A stretch of 64,000 nucleotides of DNA. Source: Mycobacterium sp. (GTDB lineage Bacteria; Actinomycetota; Actinomycetes; Mycobacteriales; Mycobacteriaceae). Position numbers and translations under genes: made by a program. The stretch spans positions 1 through 64,000 of the forward strand of contig NZ_VYIK01000005.1 in assembly GCF_008709575.1 (NCBI RefSeq). Direction: 5' to 3'. Positions 32,491-41,160 of the stretch are shown one piece after another; the stretch's first letter is position 1; each line of letters begins with the position of its first letter. The notes beneath the pieces were generated by a model that saw nothing but the letters and a program-made list of their open reading frames with translations, was not told the DNA's origin and made no database searches.

Positions 32491-32496
32491 AGCCTA
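32491..32496 (-). promoter_or_regulatory. Candidate leaderless -10 element for cya
   Basis: TAGGCT on the minus strand, 7 bases before the ATG at 32483. Confidence 0.55.
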
Positions 32497-32551
32497 GCGA
32501 GTGAGCTGGGCTTTTGGGTGCCGGTCAAGGCTGCTCGGCGATCCTGCGGGG

Positions 32552-32625
32552 TGCCCTCGGTGGGATTCGAACCCACACTGTACGGGTTTTGAGTCCGTTT
32601 CCTCTGCCAGTTGGGATACGAGGGC
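32552..32625 (-). tRNA. tRNA-Leu (anticodon CAA), short variable arm
   Basis: The 74-base minus-strand sequence folds as a cloverleaf: acceptor GCCCTCG with CGAGGGC, T arm GTGGG-TTCGAAT-CCCAC, and anticodon loop CTCAAAA giving CAA at positions 34-36. The discriminator is A and the genomic sequence continues CCC, so the terminal A of CCA is not encoded. The variable region has only five bases (ACAGT), unlike usual leucine tRNAs, and the base pair closing the anticodon loop is A-C. A short tRNA of this type next to pdtaR is known to me from other actinobacteria, but its identity rests on the anticodon. Confidence 0.85.
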
Positions 32626-32733
32626 TCGGCTTCCTCAGGCTGCTGAGGCCTCCCACCATAGAGGATCGGGGTGGTCGCGCGGCGTGACAACCCCGGGGTC
32701 GTGGACCGCGCCCGCCCGGGACACAATGGCGTC

Positions 32734-33354
32734 ATGACTGCCGCTGTGCCGGGCGACGACGCAGTCGCCCCACGCCGAGTTCTGGTCGCCGAGGACGAGG
32801 CGCTCATCCGGCTCGACCTGATCGAGATGCTGCGCGAAGAGGGCTACGACATCGTCGGGCAGGCCGACGACGGCCAGAAGGCGGTCGAACTGGCCGAGCA
32901 GCTCAGACCCGAGCTGGTGATCATGGACGTGAAGATGCCGCGGCGTGACGGCATCGACGCTGCCTCGGAGATCGCCGGCAAACGGATCGCGCCGATCGTC
33001 ATGCTCACCGCGTTCAGCCAGCGCGACCTGGTCGAACGTGCCCGCGATGCCGGGGCGATGGCCTATCTGGTGAAGCCGTTCACCGTCAGCGACCTGGTGC
33101 CGGCGATCGAACTGGCGTTGTCCCGGTTCGATGAACTGATCGAGCTGGAGCGCGAGGTGGCGACGTTGTCCGACCGGCTGGAGACCCGCAAGCTTATCGA
33201 GCGCGCTAAAGGCCTGCTGCAGACCAAGCAAGGCATGACCGAGCCGGAGGCGTTCAAGTGGATTCAGCGGGCCGCGATGGACCGACGGACCACGATGAAG
33301 CGGGTCGCCGAAGTCGTGCTGGACTCCCTCGACACCCCCAAAGATCACCCCTGA
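32734..33354 (+). CDS. pdtaR: ANTAR-domain response regulator PdtaR
   Basis: Partner of the sensor kinase PdtaS; it acts after phosphorylation by binding RNA hairpins and preventing termination. The 206-residue product has a receiver domain (VAEDEALIRLDL, phosphoacceptor Asp in LVIMDVKMPRRDG, LTAFSQRD, YLVKPF), a coiled-coil segment (about 130-155), and the ANTAR domain with ERAKGLLQTKQGMTEPEAF and IQRAAMDRR. ATG 32734 is 6 bases after CACAAT, a possible weak leaderless -10. It corresponds to Rv1626. Confidence 0.96.
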   Translation: MTAAVPGDDAVAPRRVLVAEDEALIRLDLIEMLREEGYDIVGQADDGQKAVELAEQLRPELVIMDVKMPRRDGIDAASEIAGKRIAPIVMLTAFSQRDLVERARDAGAMAYLVKPFTVSDLVPAIELALSRFDELIELEREVATLSDRLETRKLIERAKGLLQTKQGMTEPEAFKWIQRAAMDRRTTMKRVAEVVLDSLDTPKDHP

Positions 33355-33366
33355 CTCCCGGATCGT

Positions 33367-33422
33367 GAGCGTGCGCTGTTGCGCGCCGACACGCGGCGTG
33401 TCGCCCGGCGACACGCACACTC
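33367..33422. repeat. Imperfect dyad between convergent pdtaR and the thiolase-like gene
   Basis: Outer arms 33367-33375 and 33414-33422 are complementary with one mismatch. An inner perfect hairpin has arms CGACAC (33387-33392) and GTGTCG (33398-33403). There is no U-run. It may act as a bidirectional RNA 3'-end structure. Confidence 0.5.
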
Positions 33423-33445
33423 GGCGGGACGGGCGGGACAGCGGG

Positions 33446-34648
33446 TTAGCGCGCCACGATCACCGAGGAGCCGTGCCCGAACAGGCCCTGGTTGGCGGTG
33501 ATGCCGACCGCGGCGCCTTCGACTTGCCGCCCGGTTGCCTGGCCGCGCAGCTGCCAGGTGAGCTCGCAGACCTGCGCGATCGCCTGCGCGGGGATCGCCT
33601 CGCCGAAGCAGGCCAGCCCGCCCGACGGGTTGACCGGGATCGTGCCGCCGATCCTCGTCGCGCCGCTGCGCAGCAGCCCCTCGGCCGCACCCTTGGCGCA
33701 CAAGCCGAGATGCTCATACCAGTCCAACTCCAGCGCGGTGGACAGGTCATAGACCTCGGCCAGGCTGAGGTCCTCGGGCCCGATACCGGCCTCGGCGTAG
33801 GCCGCGTCGAGGATCTGATCCTTGAACACCCGCTCGGGCGCCGGCACCGCCGCGGTGGAATCCGTCGCGATATCCGGTAATTCGGGTAGGTGCTGCGGAT
33901 AGCGCGGGGTGCGGATGCTGACCGCCCGCACCGACGGCACACCCTTGAGCGACCCGAGGTGTTGGCGGGCGAACGCGGCGCTGGCCACGACCAGCGCGGC
34001 CGCGCCATCGGAGGTGGCACAGATGTCCAGCAGCCGAAGCGGATCGGCCACTACCGGGCTGGCCAGCACCTCCTCGACCGAGGTCTCCTTGCGGAACCGC
34101 GCGTTCGGGTTCGCCAGGCCATGGCGGGCGTTTTTGACTTTCACCGCGGCGAAGTCTTCGGCAGTAGCGCCGTAGAGATCCATCCGCCGGCGCGCCAACA
34201 GCGCGAAGTAGACCGGGTTGGTCGCACCGATCACATGGAACCGCTGCCAATCCGGGTCGGTTTTCCGTTCCCCGCCCACCGGCGCGAAAAAGCCCTTCGG
34301 CGTGGTGTCGGCGCCCACCACCAACGCGACGTCGCAGAACCCCGCCAGAATCTGGGCGCGGGCGTCCTGCAGCGCCTGCGAGCCGCTGGCGCAGGCCGCG
34401 TAGCTGGAACTGACCGGCACCCCGGTCCAGCCGAGCTTCTGGGCGAACGTCGCACCGGCGACAAACCCCGGGTAGCCGTTGCGGATGGTGTTCGCCCCGG
34501 CGACCAGCTGGATCTGCCGCCAATCCAGGCCCGCCTCGGCCAGCGCGGCCCGCGCGGCGACGACTCCGTAGTCGGTGAAGTCGGTTCCCCATTTGCCCCA
34601 CGGATGCATGCCGGCACCCAAGATGTAGACCGGGTCGGGCGTGCTCAC
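33446..34648 (-). CDS. Thiolase-fold lipid-transfer protein / Ltp-type enzyme
   Basis: A 400-residue member of the thiolase superfamily, SCP-x/Ltp branch. The nucleophile region SSSYAACASGSQAL keeps a cysteine. The usual NPSGGL...GHP motif reads NPSGGLACFGEAIPAQA, so the catalytic His of true thiolases is missing. Ltp proteins of this type pair with DUF35 proteins and act as acyl-CoA-binding aldolases in steroid side-chain breakdown, and the DUF35 gene overlaps this one by four bases. GTG 34648 gives the family length. It corresponds to Rv1627c. The reaction is not established. Confidence 0.88.
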   Translation of the reverse strand: MSTPDPVYILGAGMHPWGKWGTDFTDYGVVAARAALAEAGLDWRQIQLVAGANTIRNGYPGFVAGATFAQKLGWTGVPVSSSYAACASGSQALQDARAQILAGFCDVALVVGADTTPKGFFAPVGGERKTDPDWQRFHVIGATNPVYFALLARRRMDLYGATAEDFAAVKVKNARHGLANPNARFRKETSVEEVLASPVVADPLRLLDICATSDGAAALVVASAAFARQHLGSLKGVPSVRAVSIRTPRYPQHLPELPDIATDSTAAVPAPERVFKDQILDAAYAEAGIGPEDLSLAEVYDLSTALELDWYEHLGLCAKGAAEGLLRSGATRIGGTIPVNPSGGLACFGEAIPAQAIAQVCELTWQLRGQATGRQVEGAAVGITANQGLFGHGSSVIVAR

Positions 34649-35085
34649 GCGATCCGCCACGCGTGGACTATCCGCTCCACGCCGTCCTCGTCGGTGAACA
34701 GCGGCATCGTGGTCAGCTCCATCTCCATGCCGACGGTCAAGTCGGCGGCCAGCCTGCCCTCGGCCACCTTGCCCAGCACGATCAGCCCTTCGTGGGCCAG
34801 TTCGACCGCGGCGATCGCGAACGGCTCGAACGGGTCGGGGGCCGGATATGGCGGCGGCGGGGCATATCGGTTCTCGGTGTAGCTCCACAGCGTGCCGCGC
34901 CGGGACAACGCAACCGCATCCAGCCGGTCGCCGTCGCACGCCGGGTTGGGGCAATGCGCGGCGCGGGGCGGAAACACGTAGGTGCCGCACTGCGGGCATT
35001 TCGCGCCGATCAGGTGGGGCCGCCCGGAGTCGTCGGAAGCGAACCATCCCTCGATCGCCGGTGCTCGGCGGGTGGCTGATGGCAC
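34645..35085 (-). CDS. DUF35 zinc-ribbon/OB-fold acyl-CoA-associated protein
   Basis: A 146-residue protein with a rubredoxin-like zinc ribbon (KCPQCG...HCPNPAC, about residues 29-50) and an OB-fold acyl-CoA-binding domain (FAIAAVELAHEGLIVLG onwards). Such proteins form complexes with Ltp or thiolase-like partners, here the overlapping gene downstream (GTGA at 34645-34648). GTG 35085 lies 6 bases after TAGGCT, which suggests a leaderless mRNA and a bidirectional region with polA. It corresponds to Rv1628c. Confidence 0.88.
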   Translation of the reverse strand: MPSATRRAPAIEGWFASDDSGRPHLIGAKCPQCGTYVFPPRAAHCPNPACDGDRLDAVALSRRGTLWSYTENRYAPPPPYPAPDPFEPFAIAAVELAHEGLIVLGKVAEGRLAADLTVGMEMELTTMPLFTDEDGVERIVHAWRIA

Positions 35086-35091
35086 CCGACC

Positions 35092-35097
35092 AGCCTA
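35092..35097 (-). promoter_or_regulatory. Candidate leaderless -10 element for the DUF35 gene
   Basis: TAGGCT on the minus strand, 6 bases before GTG 35085. It lies back to back with the polA -10 at 35129. Confidence 0.55.
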
Positions 35098-35128
35098 CCG
35101 AGGTGCTTTTGGTATCGGCGCCGGTGCC

Positions 35129-35134
35129 TAGAGT
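35129..35134 (+). promoter_or_regulatory. Candidate leaderless -10 element for polA
   Basis: TAGAGT ends 7 bases before GTG 35142, with no ribosome-binding sequence between them. Confidence 0.6.
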
Positions 35135-35141
35135 TAAGGCC

Positions 35142-37883
35142 GTGAGCCCAGCGCGGACCGCGAGCCCCACGACGGACACCGGCCAGGCCGCTGCCGGCAG
35201 GCCTACGTTGCTGCTGCTGGACGGCAATTCGCTGGCCTACCGGGCGTTCTATGCGCTGCCGGCGGACAACTTCAAAACTGCCGGCGGGCTGACCACGAAC
35301 GCGGTGTACGGCTTTACCGCGATGCTGATCAACCTGCTGCGCGACGAATCCCCGACGCATGTGGCGGCGGCGTTCGACGTGTCGCGACAGACCTTTCGCT
35401 CCGACCGCTATCCGCAGTACAAGGCGACCCGCTCGGCCACCCCCGACGAGTTCGCCGGCCAGATCGACATCACCAAGGACGTCTTGTCCGCGCTGGGGAT
35501 CACCGTGCTCTCCGAGCCGGGTTTCGAAGCCGACGACGTGATCGCCACGCTGGCCACCCGGGCCGAAAACGAGGGTTTCCGCGTGCTGGTGGTCACCGGC
35601 GACCGGGACGCGTTGCAACTGGTCAGCGACAACGTGACGGTGCTCTATCCGCGCAAGGGGGTCAGCGAGTTGACCCGTTTCACCCCCCAAGCCGTCATCG
35701 AAAAGTATGGGCTGACACCCCGGCAGTATCCGGATTTCGCCGCGCTGCGCGGCGATCCCAGCGACAACCTGCCCGGTATCCCCGGCGTGGGGGAGAAGAC
35801 CGCGGCGAAATGGATCGCGCAGTACGGTTCGCTGGAATCACTGGTCGATCACGCCGACGCGGTGCCCGGCAAAGTGGGTGACGCGCTGCGCGCGCATGTG
35901 GCCGGCGTCATCCGCAACCGCGAACTCACCGAGCTGGTGCGTGACGTGCCGCTGGCGCAGTCCCCCGACACGCTGCGCATGCAGCCCTGGGACCGCGACA
36001 AGATCCACCAACTGTTCGACCAGTTGGAGTTTCGGGTGTTGCGCGACCGGCTGTTCGACACCCTGGCCGCCGCCGGAACGGGCGTGTCGGACGTCGACGA
36101 GGGCTTCGACGTGCGCGGCGGCGTGTTGGAACCCGGCACGGTCGGGCGATGGCTGGAGGTCCATGCCGGAGACGGGCGCCGAGCCGGTCTCGCGGTGATC
36201 GGCACCTACCTCGCCTACGACGGCGACACCTCCGCGCTGGCGGTCGCCGCCGGCGACGGCGAGGCCGGCTACCTCGACACCACCGCGCTGACCCCCGACG
36301 ACGACGCCGCGCTGGCCGCTTGGCTGGCCGACCCGGACAAACCCAAGGCGCTGCACGAAGCAAAGCTGGCCATCCACGCCCTGGCCGGACGCGGATGGGC
36401 CCTGAGCGGGGTCACTTCCGACACTGCGCTGGCCGCCTATTTGGTCCGGCCCGGACAGCGCAGCTTCAGCCTCGACGACCTGTCGCTGCGCTACTTGCGC
36501 CGCGAGCTGCGCGCGGAACAGACAGAGCAGCAGCAACTGTCTCTGCTCGACGACGCCGATGGCACCGACCGGCAGACGGTCCAGACGGCGATCGTGCGGG
36601 CCCGCGCCGTCGCCGACCTGGCCGACGTGCTGGAGCGCGAGTTGGCCCGCATCGATTCCGCTGCGCTGCTGGCGAACATGGAACTGCCGGTCCAACGGGT
36701 GCTGGCCGGCATGGAAGCCGCGGGCATCGCCGTCGACATGGACCTGCTGGCCGGGCTGCAGAGCCAGTTCGGCGACCAGATCCGGGACGCCGCCGAGGCC
36801 GCCTACGCGGTGATCGGCAAACAGATCAACCTCGGCTCGCCCAAGCAGCTGCAGGCGGTGCTCTTCGATGAGCTGGAGATGCCCAAGACCAAGCGCACCA
36901 AGACCGGATACACCACCGACGCCGACGCGCTTCAGTCGCTGTTCGACAAAACCGGGCATCCGTTCCTGGCGCACCTGCTGGCGCACCGCGACGCCACCCG
37001 GCTGAAAGTCACCGTCGACGGATTACTCAACTCGGTTGCCGCCGACGGGCGGATCCACACCACGTTCAACCAGACGATCACGGCGACCGGCAGGCTGTCC
37101 TCGACCGAACCCAACCTGCAGAACATCCCCATCCGCACCGACGCCGGCCGGCAGATCCGGGCGGCGTTCGTCGTCGGTGCGCGCTATGCCGAGCTGATGA
37201 CGGCCGACTACAGCCAGATCGAGATGCGGATCATGGCCCACCTGTCCGGTGACGCCGGACTCATCGAGGCGTTCCGCACCGGTGAGGACCTGCACACCTT
37301 CGTCGCCGCCCGGGCGTTCGGCGTGCCGATCGAGGAGGTCACACCGGAGCTGCGGCGCCGGGTCAAGGCGATGTCCTACGGGCTGGCCTACGGCCTGAGT
37401 GCCTACGGGCTGGCCCAGCAGCTGAAGATCTCCACCGAGGACGCCAAGGTCCAGATGGAGCAGTACTTCACCCGCTTCGGTGGCGTGCGCGACTACCTGC
37501 ACGCCGTCGTCGAGCAGGCCCGCAAGGACGGCTACACCTCGACGGTGCTGGGCCGACGCCGCTACCTGCCCGAGCTGGACAGCAGCAATCGCCAGGTGCG
37601 GGAGGCCGCCGAGCGGGCCGCCCTCAACGCGCCGATCCAGGGCAGCGCCGCCGACATCATCAAGGTGGCGATGATCGAGGTGGACAAGGCGCTGCGCGAG
37701 TCGCGGTTAGGGTCCCGGATGTTGCTGCAGGTGCACGACGAATTGTTGCTGGAGATCGCCCCGGGCGAGCGGGAGCAGGTTGAGGCGTTGGTGCGCGACA
37801 AGATGGGCAGCGCCTACCCGCTCGACGTTCCCCTGGAGGTCTCGGTAGGTTACGGTCACAGCTGGGACGCGGCCGCACACTAG
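35142..37883 (+). CDS. polA: DNA polymerase I
   Basis: Gap filling and primer removal. The 913-residue product has an N-terminal 5' nuclease domain (LLLDGNSLAYRAFYALP; VTGDRDALQLV; LRGDPSDNLPGIPGVGEKTA). The middle 3'-5' exonuclease-like region lacks the DEDD catalytic residues, as is usual in mycobacteria. The polymerase domain has TADYSQIEMRIMAHLSGD (motif A), RRRVKAMSYGLAYGLSAYG (motif B/O helix) and LQVHDELLLE (motif C). GTG 35142 is favoured over earlier in-frame codons by homology (VSPARTASPTT) and by the -10 element 7 bases before it. It corresponds to Rv1629. Confidence 0.97.
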   Translation: MSPARTASPTTDTGQAAAGRPTLLLLDGNSLAYRAFYALPADNFKTAGGLTTNAVYGFTAMLINLLRDESPTHVAAAFDVSRQTFRSDRYPQYKATRSATPDEFAGQIDITKDVLSALGITVLSEPGFEADDVIATLATRAENEGFRVLVVTGDRDALQLVSDNVTVLYPRKGVSELTRFTPQAVIEKYGLTPRQYPDFAALRGDPSDNLPGIPGVGEKTAAKWIAQYGSLESLVDHADAVPGKVGDALRAHVAGVIRNRELTELVRDVPLAQSPDTLRMQPWDRDKIHQLFDQLEFRVLRDRLFDTLAAAGTGVSDVDEGFDVRGGVLEPGTVGRWLEVHAGDGRRAGLAVIGTYLAYDGDTSALAVAAGDGEAGYLDTTALTPDDDAALAAWLADPDKPKALHEAKLAIHALAGRGWALSGVTSDTALAAYLVRPGQRSFSLDDLSLRYLRRELRAEQTEQQQLSLLDDADGTDRQTVQTAIVRARAVADLADVLERELARIDSAALLANMELPVQRVLAGMEAAGIAVDMDLLAGLQSQFGDQIRDAAEAAYAVIGKQINLGSPKQLQAVLFDELEMPKTKRTKTGYTTDADALQSLFDKTGHPFLAHLLAHRDATRLKVTVDGLLNSVAADGRIHTTFNQTITATGRLSSTEPNLQNIPIRTDAGRQIRAAFVVGARYAELMTADYSQIEMRIMAHLSGDAGLIEAFRTGEDLHTFVAARAFGVPIEEVTPELRRRVKAMSYGLAYGLSAYGLAQQLKISTEDAKVQMEQYFTRFGGVRDYLHAVVEQARKDGYTSTVLGRRRYLPELDSSNRQVREAAERAALNAPIQGSAADIIKVAMIEVDKALRESRLGSRMLLQVHDELLLEIAPGEREQVEALVRDKMGSAYPLDVPLEVSVGYGHSWDAAAH

Positions 37884-38062
37884 AGGCTGGCGTCCACCCG
37901 CCGGATCGGCAGCCTGCTATCATTTGCCGACGTTTTTCTCGCACCGGGTGCAGACTCGACGTGAGCGGTTGGCGTTTGTCCACCGAACGCGCAGTCGAGT
38001 AGCCTCGACGGGTAAACCTGCTTTGTCCCTACGACCCAAGCTGTCCGGAGCAACCCAACAAT
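37884..38062 (+). promoter_or_regulatory. Promoter and leader region of rpsA
   Basis: The 179 bases hold a TATCAT hexamer at 37918-37923 that fits a -10 element. A perfect hairpin has arms GTCGAG (37994-37999) and CTCGAC (38004-38009) around a TAGC loop. A leader of more than 100 nt would suit the autoregulation known for ribosomal protein S1 in E. coli; in this organism that is only inference. Confidence 0.45.
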
Positions 38063-39505
38063 ATGCCGAGTCCCACCATCACCTCGCCCCAAGTAGCCGT
38101 CAACGATATCGGCTCCTCCGAGGATTTTCTCGCCGCCATCGATAAAACGATCAAGTACTTCAACGATGGCGACATCGTCGAAGGGACAATCGTCAAGGTT
38201 GACCGGGACGAGGTCTTGCTCGATATCGGCTACAAGACCGAGGGGGTCATCCCGTCTCGCGAACTGTCCATCAAACACGACGTCGACCCCCACGAGGTGG
38301 TGTCGGTCGGGGACAAGGTCGAGGCCCTGGTTTTGACCAAGGAGGACAAGGACGGCCGGCTGATCTTGTCTAAAAAGCGCGCCCAGTACGAGCGCGCCTG
38401 GGGCAGGATCGAGGAGCTCAAAGAGAAGGACGAGGCCGTCAAGGGCACTGTCATCGAGGTCGTCAAGGGCGGCCTGATCCTCGATATCGGGCTGCGCGGC
38501 TTCCTGCCGGCGTCGCTGGTCGAGATGCGCCGGGTTCGTGACCTGCAGCCCTACATCGGCAAAGAGATCGAGGCCAAGATCATCGAGCTGGACAAGAACC
38601 GCAACAACGTGGTGCTGTCGCGGCGGGCTTGGCTGGAGCAGACCCAGTCCGAGGTGCGCAGCGAGTTTCTCAACCAGCTGCAAAAGGGCGCTATCCGCAA
38701 GGGTGTGGTGTCCTCGATCGTCAACTTCGGCGCGTTCGTCGACCTCGGCGGCGTCGACGGCCTGGTGCACGTCTCCGAGCTCAGCTGGAAGCACATCGAC
38801 CACCCGTCCGAGGTGGTGCAGGTCGGCGACGAGGTCACTGTCGAGGTGCTCGACGTCGACATGGACCGCGAGCGGGTGTCGTTGTCGCTCAAAGCTACCC
38901 AGGAAGACCCGTGGCGGCACTTCGCCCGCACCCACGCGATCGGTCAGATCGTGCCCGGCAAGGTGACCAAGCTGGTGCCGTTCGGGGCGTTCGTCCGCGT
39001 CGAGGAGGGCATCGAGGGTCTGGTGCACATCTCGGAGTTGTCGGAGCGGCACGTCGAGGTGCCCGACCAGGTGGTGGCCGTCGGCGACGATGCGATGGTC
39101 AAGGTCATCGACATCGACCTGGAACGTCGCCGTATTTCGCTGTCGCTCAAGCAGGCCAACGAGGACTACACCGAAGAGTTCGACCCGGCCAAGTACGGTA
39201 TGGCCGACAGCTACGACGAGCAGGGCAACTACATTTTCCCGGAGGGCTTCGACCCCGAGACCAACGAGTGGCTGGAGGGTTTCGACAAGCAGCGCGCCGA
39301 GTGGGAGGCGCGCTACGCCGAGGCCGAGCGCCGCCACAAGATGCACACGGCGCAGATGGAGAAGTTCGCGGCCGCCGGGGCGGAAGGTGCCGCGAAGCAG
39401 GATTCGTCGGCCGGCGGCGCACCCGGCGAACCTCAACAGGGTGGCGCGTTGGCCAGTGACGCTCAACTTGCCGCGCTAAGGGAGAAACTGGCCGGCAGCG
39501 CCTAA
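38063..39505 (+). CDS. rpsA: 30S ribosomal protein S1
   Basis: Ribosome-associated RNA-binding protein that helps mRNA binding. The 480-residue product has four S1 domains (about 36-105, 123-188, 209-277 and 294-363; compare VNFGAFVDLGGVDGLVHVSEL and PFGAFVRVEEGIEGLVHISEL in part). A charged, unstructured C-terminal tail ends in LAALREKLAGSA. That C-terminal region is the one discussed for pyrazinoic acid binding in M. tuberculosis. Four domains, not six, is the actinobacterial form. No Shine-Dalgarno sequence is visible right before ATG 38063. Confidence 0.97.
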   Translation: MPSPTITSPQVAVNDIGSSEDFLAAIDKTIKYFNDGDIVEGTIVKVDRDEVLLDIGYKTEGVIPSRELSIKHDVDPHEVVSVGDKVEALVLTKEDKDGRLILSKKRAQYERAWGRIEELKEKDEAVKGTVIEVVKGGLILDIGLRGFLPASLVEMRRVRDLQPYIGKEIEAKIIELDKNRNNVVLSRRAWLEQTQSEVRSEFLNQLQKGAIRKGVVSSIVNFGAFVDLGGVDGLVHVSELSWKHIDHPSEVVQVGDEVTVEVLDVDMDRERVSLSLKATQEDPWRHFARTHAIGQIVPGKVTKLVPFGAFVRVEEGIEGLVHISELSERHVEVPDQVVAVGDDAMVKVIDIDLERRRISLSLKQANEDYTEEFDPAKYGMADSYDEQGNYIFPEGFDPETNEWLEGFDKQRAEWEARYAEAERRHKMHTAQMEKFAAAGAEGAAKQDSSAGGAPGEPQQGGALASDAQLAALREKLAGSA

Positions 39506-39524
39506 TTCCTCCGATATTCTTCCG

Positions 39525-40700
39525 ATGCTGCGGATCGGGCTGACCGGCGGGATCGGCGCCGGTAAGTCCTCGGTGGCGGCCACTTTCGCCGAGTGCGGGG
39601 CGATCGTCGTGGATAGCGATGTGCTCGCCCGCGAGGTTGTCGAGCCGGGTACTGAAGGATTGGCGGCGCTGGTCAGGGCATTCGGCGACGATATCGTGCG
39701 CCCGGACGGTTGGTTGGATCGGCAAGCGTTGGCCGCCAAGGCATTCAGCAGCGATGACAACCGCGCCACTCTGAATGCCATCGTTCACCCGCTGGTGGCC
39801 CGACGGCGTGCCGAACTGCTCGCCGACGTGCCCGCGGATGCCGTGGTGGTAGAGGACATTCCCTTGCTGGTGGAGTCGTCGATGGCGCCGTTTTTCCCGT
39901 TGGTGGTCGTCGTCGACGCCGATGCCGAAGTGCGGGTCGCGCGGCTGGTCGAACACCGCGGTATGGCCGAAACCGACGCCCGGGCCCGCGTCGCCGCACA
40001 GGCCACCGACGCGCAGCGCCGTGCCGCCGCCGACATCTGGCTGGACAATTCGGGTACGCCAGAAGCGTTGGCCGAGTGCGCCCGCCAGGTGTGGATCAAC
40101 CGGATCGAACCGTTCGCGCGCAATCTGCGCACTCGCCGGGTCGTCGCACCAGCATCGCGGGTGATCCCGGCCGACCCTGCCTGGGCCGCTCAGGCGGCGC
40201 GCATCGTTGCCCGCATCAAGGCTGCGTGCGGTGCGCGGGCGGTGCGAGTCGACCACGTCGGCCCGACCGCGGTGCCCGGTCTGGCGGCCAGGGACGTCAT
40301 CGACGTCCAGGTCACGGTGGATTCACTGGCGGTCGCCGAGGACCTGGACGCAGGACTGCTGGCGGCGGGTTATCCGCGCATCGCCGACGTCACCGAGGAC
40401 GCCGAAGTCGCCGATGCCCGCAGCACCCGCGCAGGCTTCGACCACCGCAGCGATCCCGGTTTGTGGCGAAAGCGGGTTTACGGCTCCGCCGATCCGGGCC
40501 GGCCGACCTATGTGCACGTCCGGGTCGACGGCTGGCCCAATCAGCAATACGCCCTGCTGGTCGCGGACTGGCTGACGGCTGATCCGGCTGAGCGCGACGC
40601 GTATCAGACCGCGTTGCACGCACATGCAGACGAGCAGTGGCTGCACGACGCGTACCGGCGCGCCTGGCACTGGGCTGACCGCACTGACTGGCGGCCGTAG
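39525..40700 (+). CDS. coaE: Dephospho-CoA kinase fused to a GrpB/UPF0157 domain
   Basis: Last step of coenzyme A synthesis. Residues 1-200 form the P-loop kinase (Walker A GLTGGIGAGKSSVA; DSDVLAREVV; HPLV; VVVDADAEVRVARL). Residues about 205-391 form a GrpB/UPF0157 nucleotidyltransferase-like domain (VRVDHVGPTAVPGLAARDVIDVQVTV in part, YVHVRVDG). This fusion is the normal mycobacterial arrangement (Rv1631); the second domain is needed for solubility in M. tuberculosis according to published work as I recall it. A TATTCT hexamer ends only 4 bases before ATG. Confidence 0.95.
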   Translation: MLRIGLTGGIGAGKSSVAATFAECGAIVVDSDVLAREVVEPGTEGLAALVRAFGDDIVRPDGWLDRQALAAKAFSSDDNRATLNAIVHPLVARRRAELLADVPADAVVVEDIPLLVESSMAPFFPLVVVVDADAEVRVARLVEHRGMAETDARARVAAQATDAQRRAAADIWLDNSGTPEALAECARQVWINRIEPFARNLRTRRVVAPASRVIPADPAWAAQAARIVARIKAACGARAVRVDHVGPTAVPGLAARDVIDVQVTVDSLAVAEDLDAGLLAAGYPRIADVTEDAEVADARSTRAGFDHRSDPGLWRKRVYGSADPGRPTYVHVRVDGWPNQQYALLVADWLTADPAERDAYQTALHAHADEQWLHDAYRRAWHWADRTDWRP

Positions 40701-40749
40701 GCGCTTTGATTCCGTCGCCCAGGACTCACAGTCGATGCGCAACACGCGA

Positions 40750-41160
40750 CTAGGTGGGAAGCGGAGCGCCGCAAGCTAACACGCCGCTGTCCGGGTCGTT
40801 GCTACCGGGTTTGACGAACCGATCGACCTGGGTGGCGACGGCGTCGTCGACGTCGATCTCGCAGCGCACGGTCGCCGAATACGGCCACGGGATCGACACT
40901 TGCATGCCGGCCTTGTCGGGATCGGTCAGCACAGTGTGAGCTTCGAAGGGTGTGCCCGGAATTGCGCCCAGGGTGGCGGTGCCGGTCTCGTTGTCGTGGA
41001 TGAGAAAGGTGACCTGTGCACCCGGGGCCACCCCGTCGGCCTGGGCGATGTAGGTGATGTTGTGCAGTTCTGCGTGAGCGGCCGGCGGAGTTAGCTGGGA
41101 GCTGACTGCGGCGCTCGCCAAGATGAAAAGCGTCAGCCAGCTGTGCTTGGGGGAGCTCAT
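40750..41160 (-). CDS. Small secreted protein of unknown function
   Basis: A 136-residue protein with a signal peptide (basic SSPKHS, hydrophobic LTLFILASAAVSS, likely cleavage after PPAAHA at about residue 29). The mature part of about 107 residues is beta-rich, with two cysteines (VRCEIDVDD and VLACGAPLP) that could form a disulfide. The layout resembles MmpS/MPT-like small mycobacterial secreted proteins, but I cannot assign a family. ATG 41160 is chosen because it begins the signal peptide; a longer frame upstream is not convincing. Confidence 0.75.
   Translation of the reverse strand: MSSPKHSWLTLFILASAAVSSQLTPPAAHAELHNITYIAQADGVAPGAQVTFLIHDNETGTATLGAIPGTPFEAHTVLTDPDKAGMQVSIPWPYSATVRCEIDVDDAVATQVDRFVKPGSNDPDSGVLACGAPLPT

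Noticed and set aside
37994..38009. SOS-type operator in the rpsA leader
   Set aside because: The dyad is GTCGAG/CTCGAC with a four-base centre and does not contain the GAAC/GTTC core of mycobacterial LexA boxes; treated as an RNA hairpin instead.
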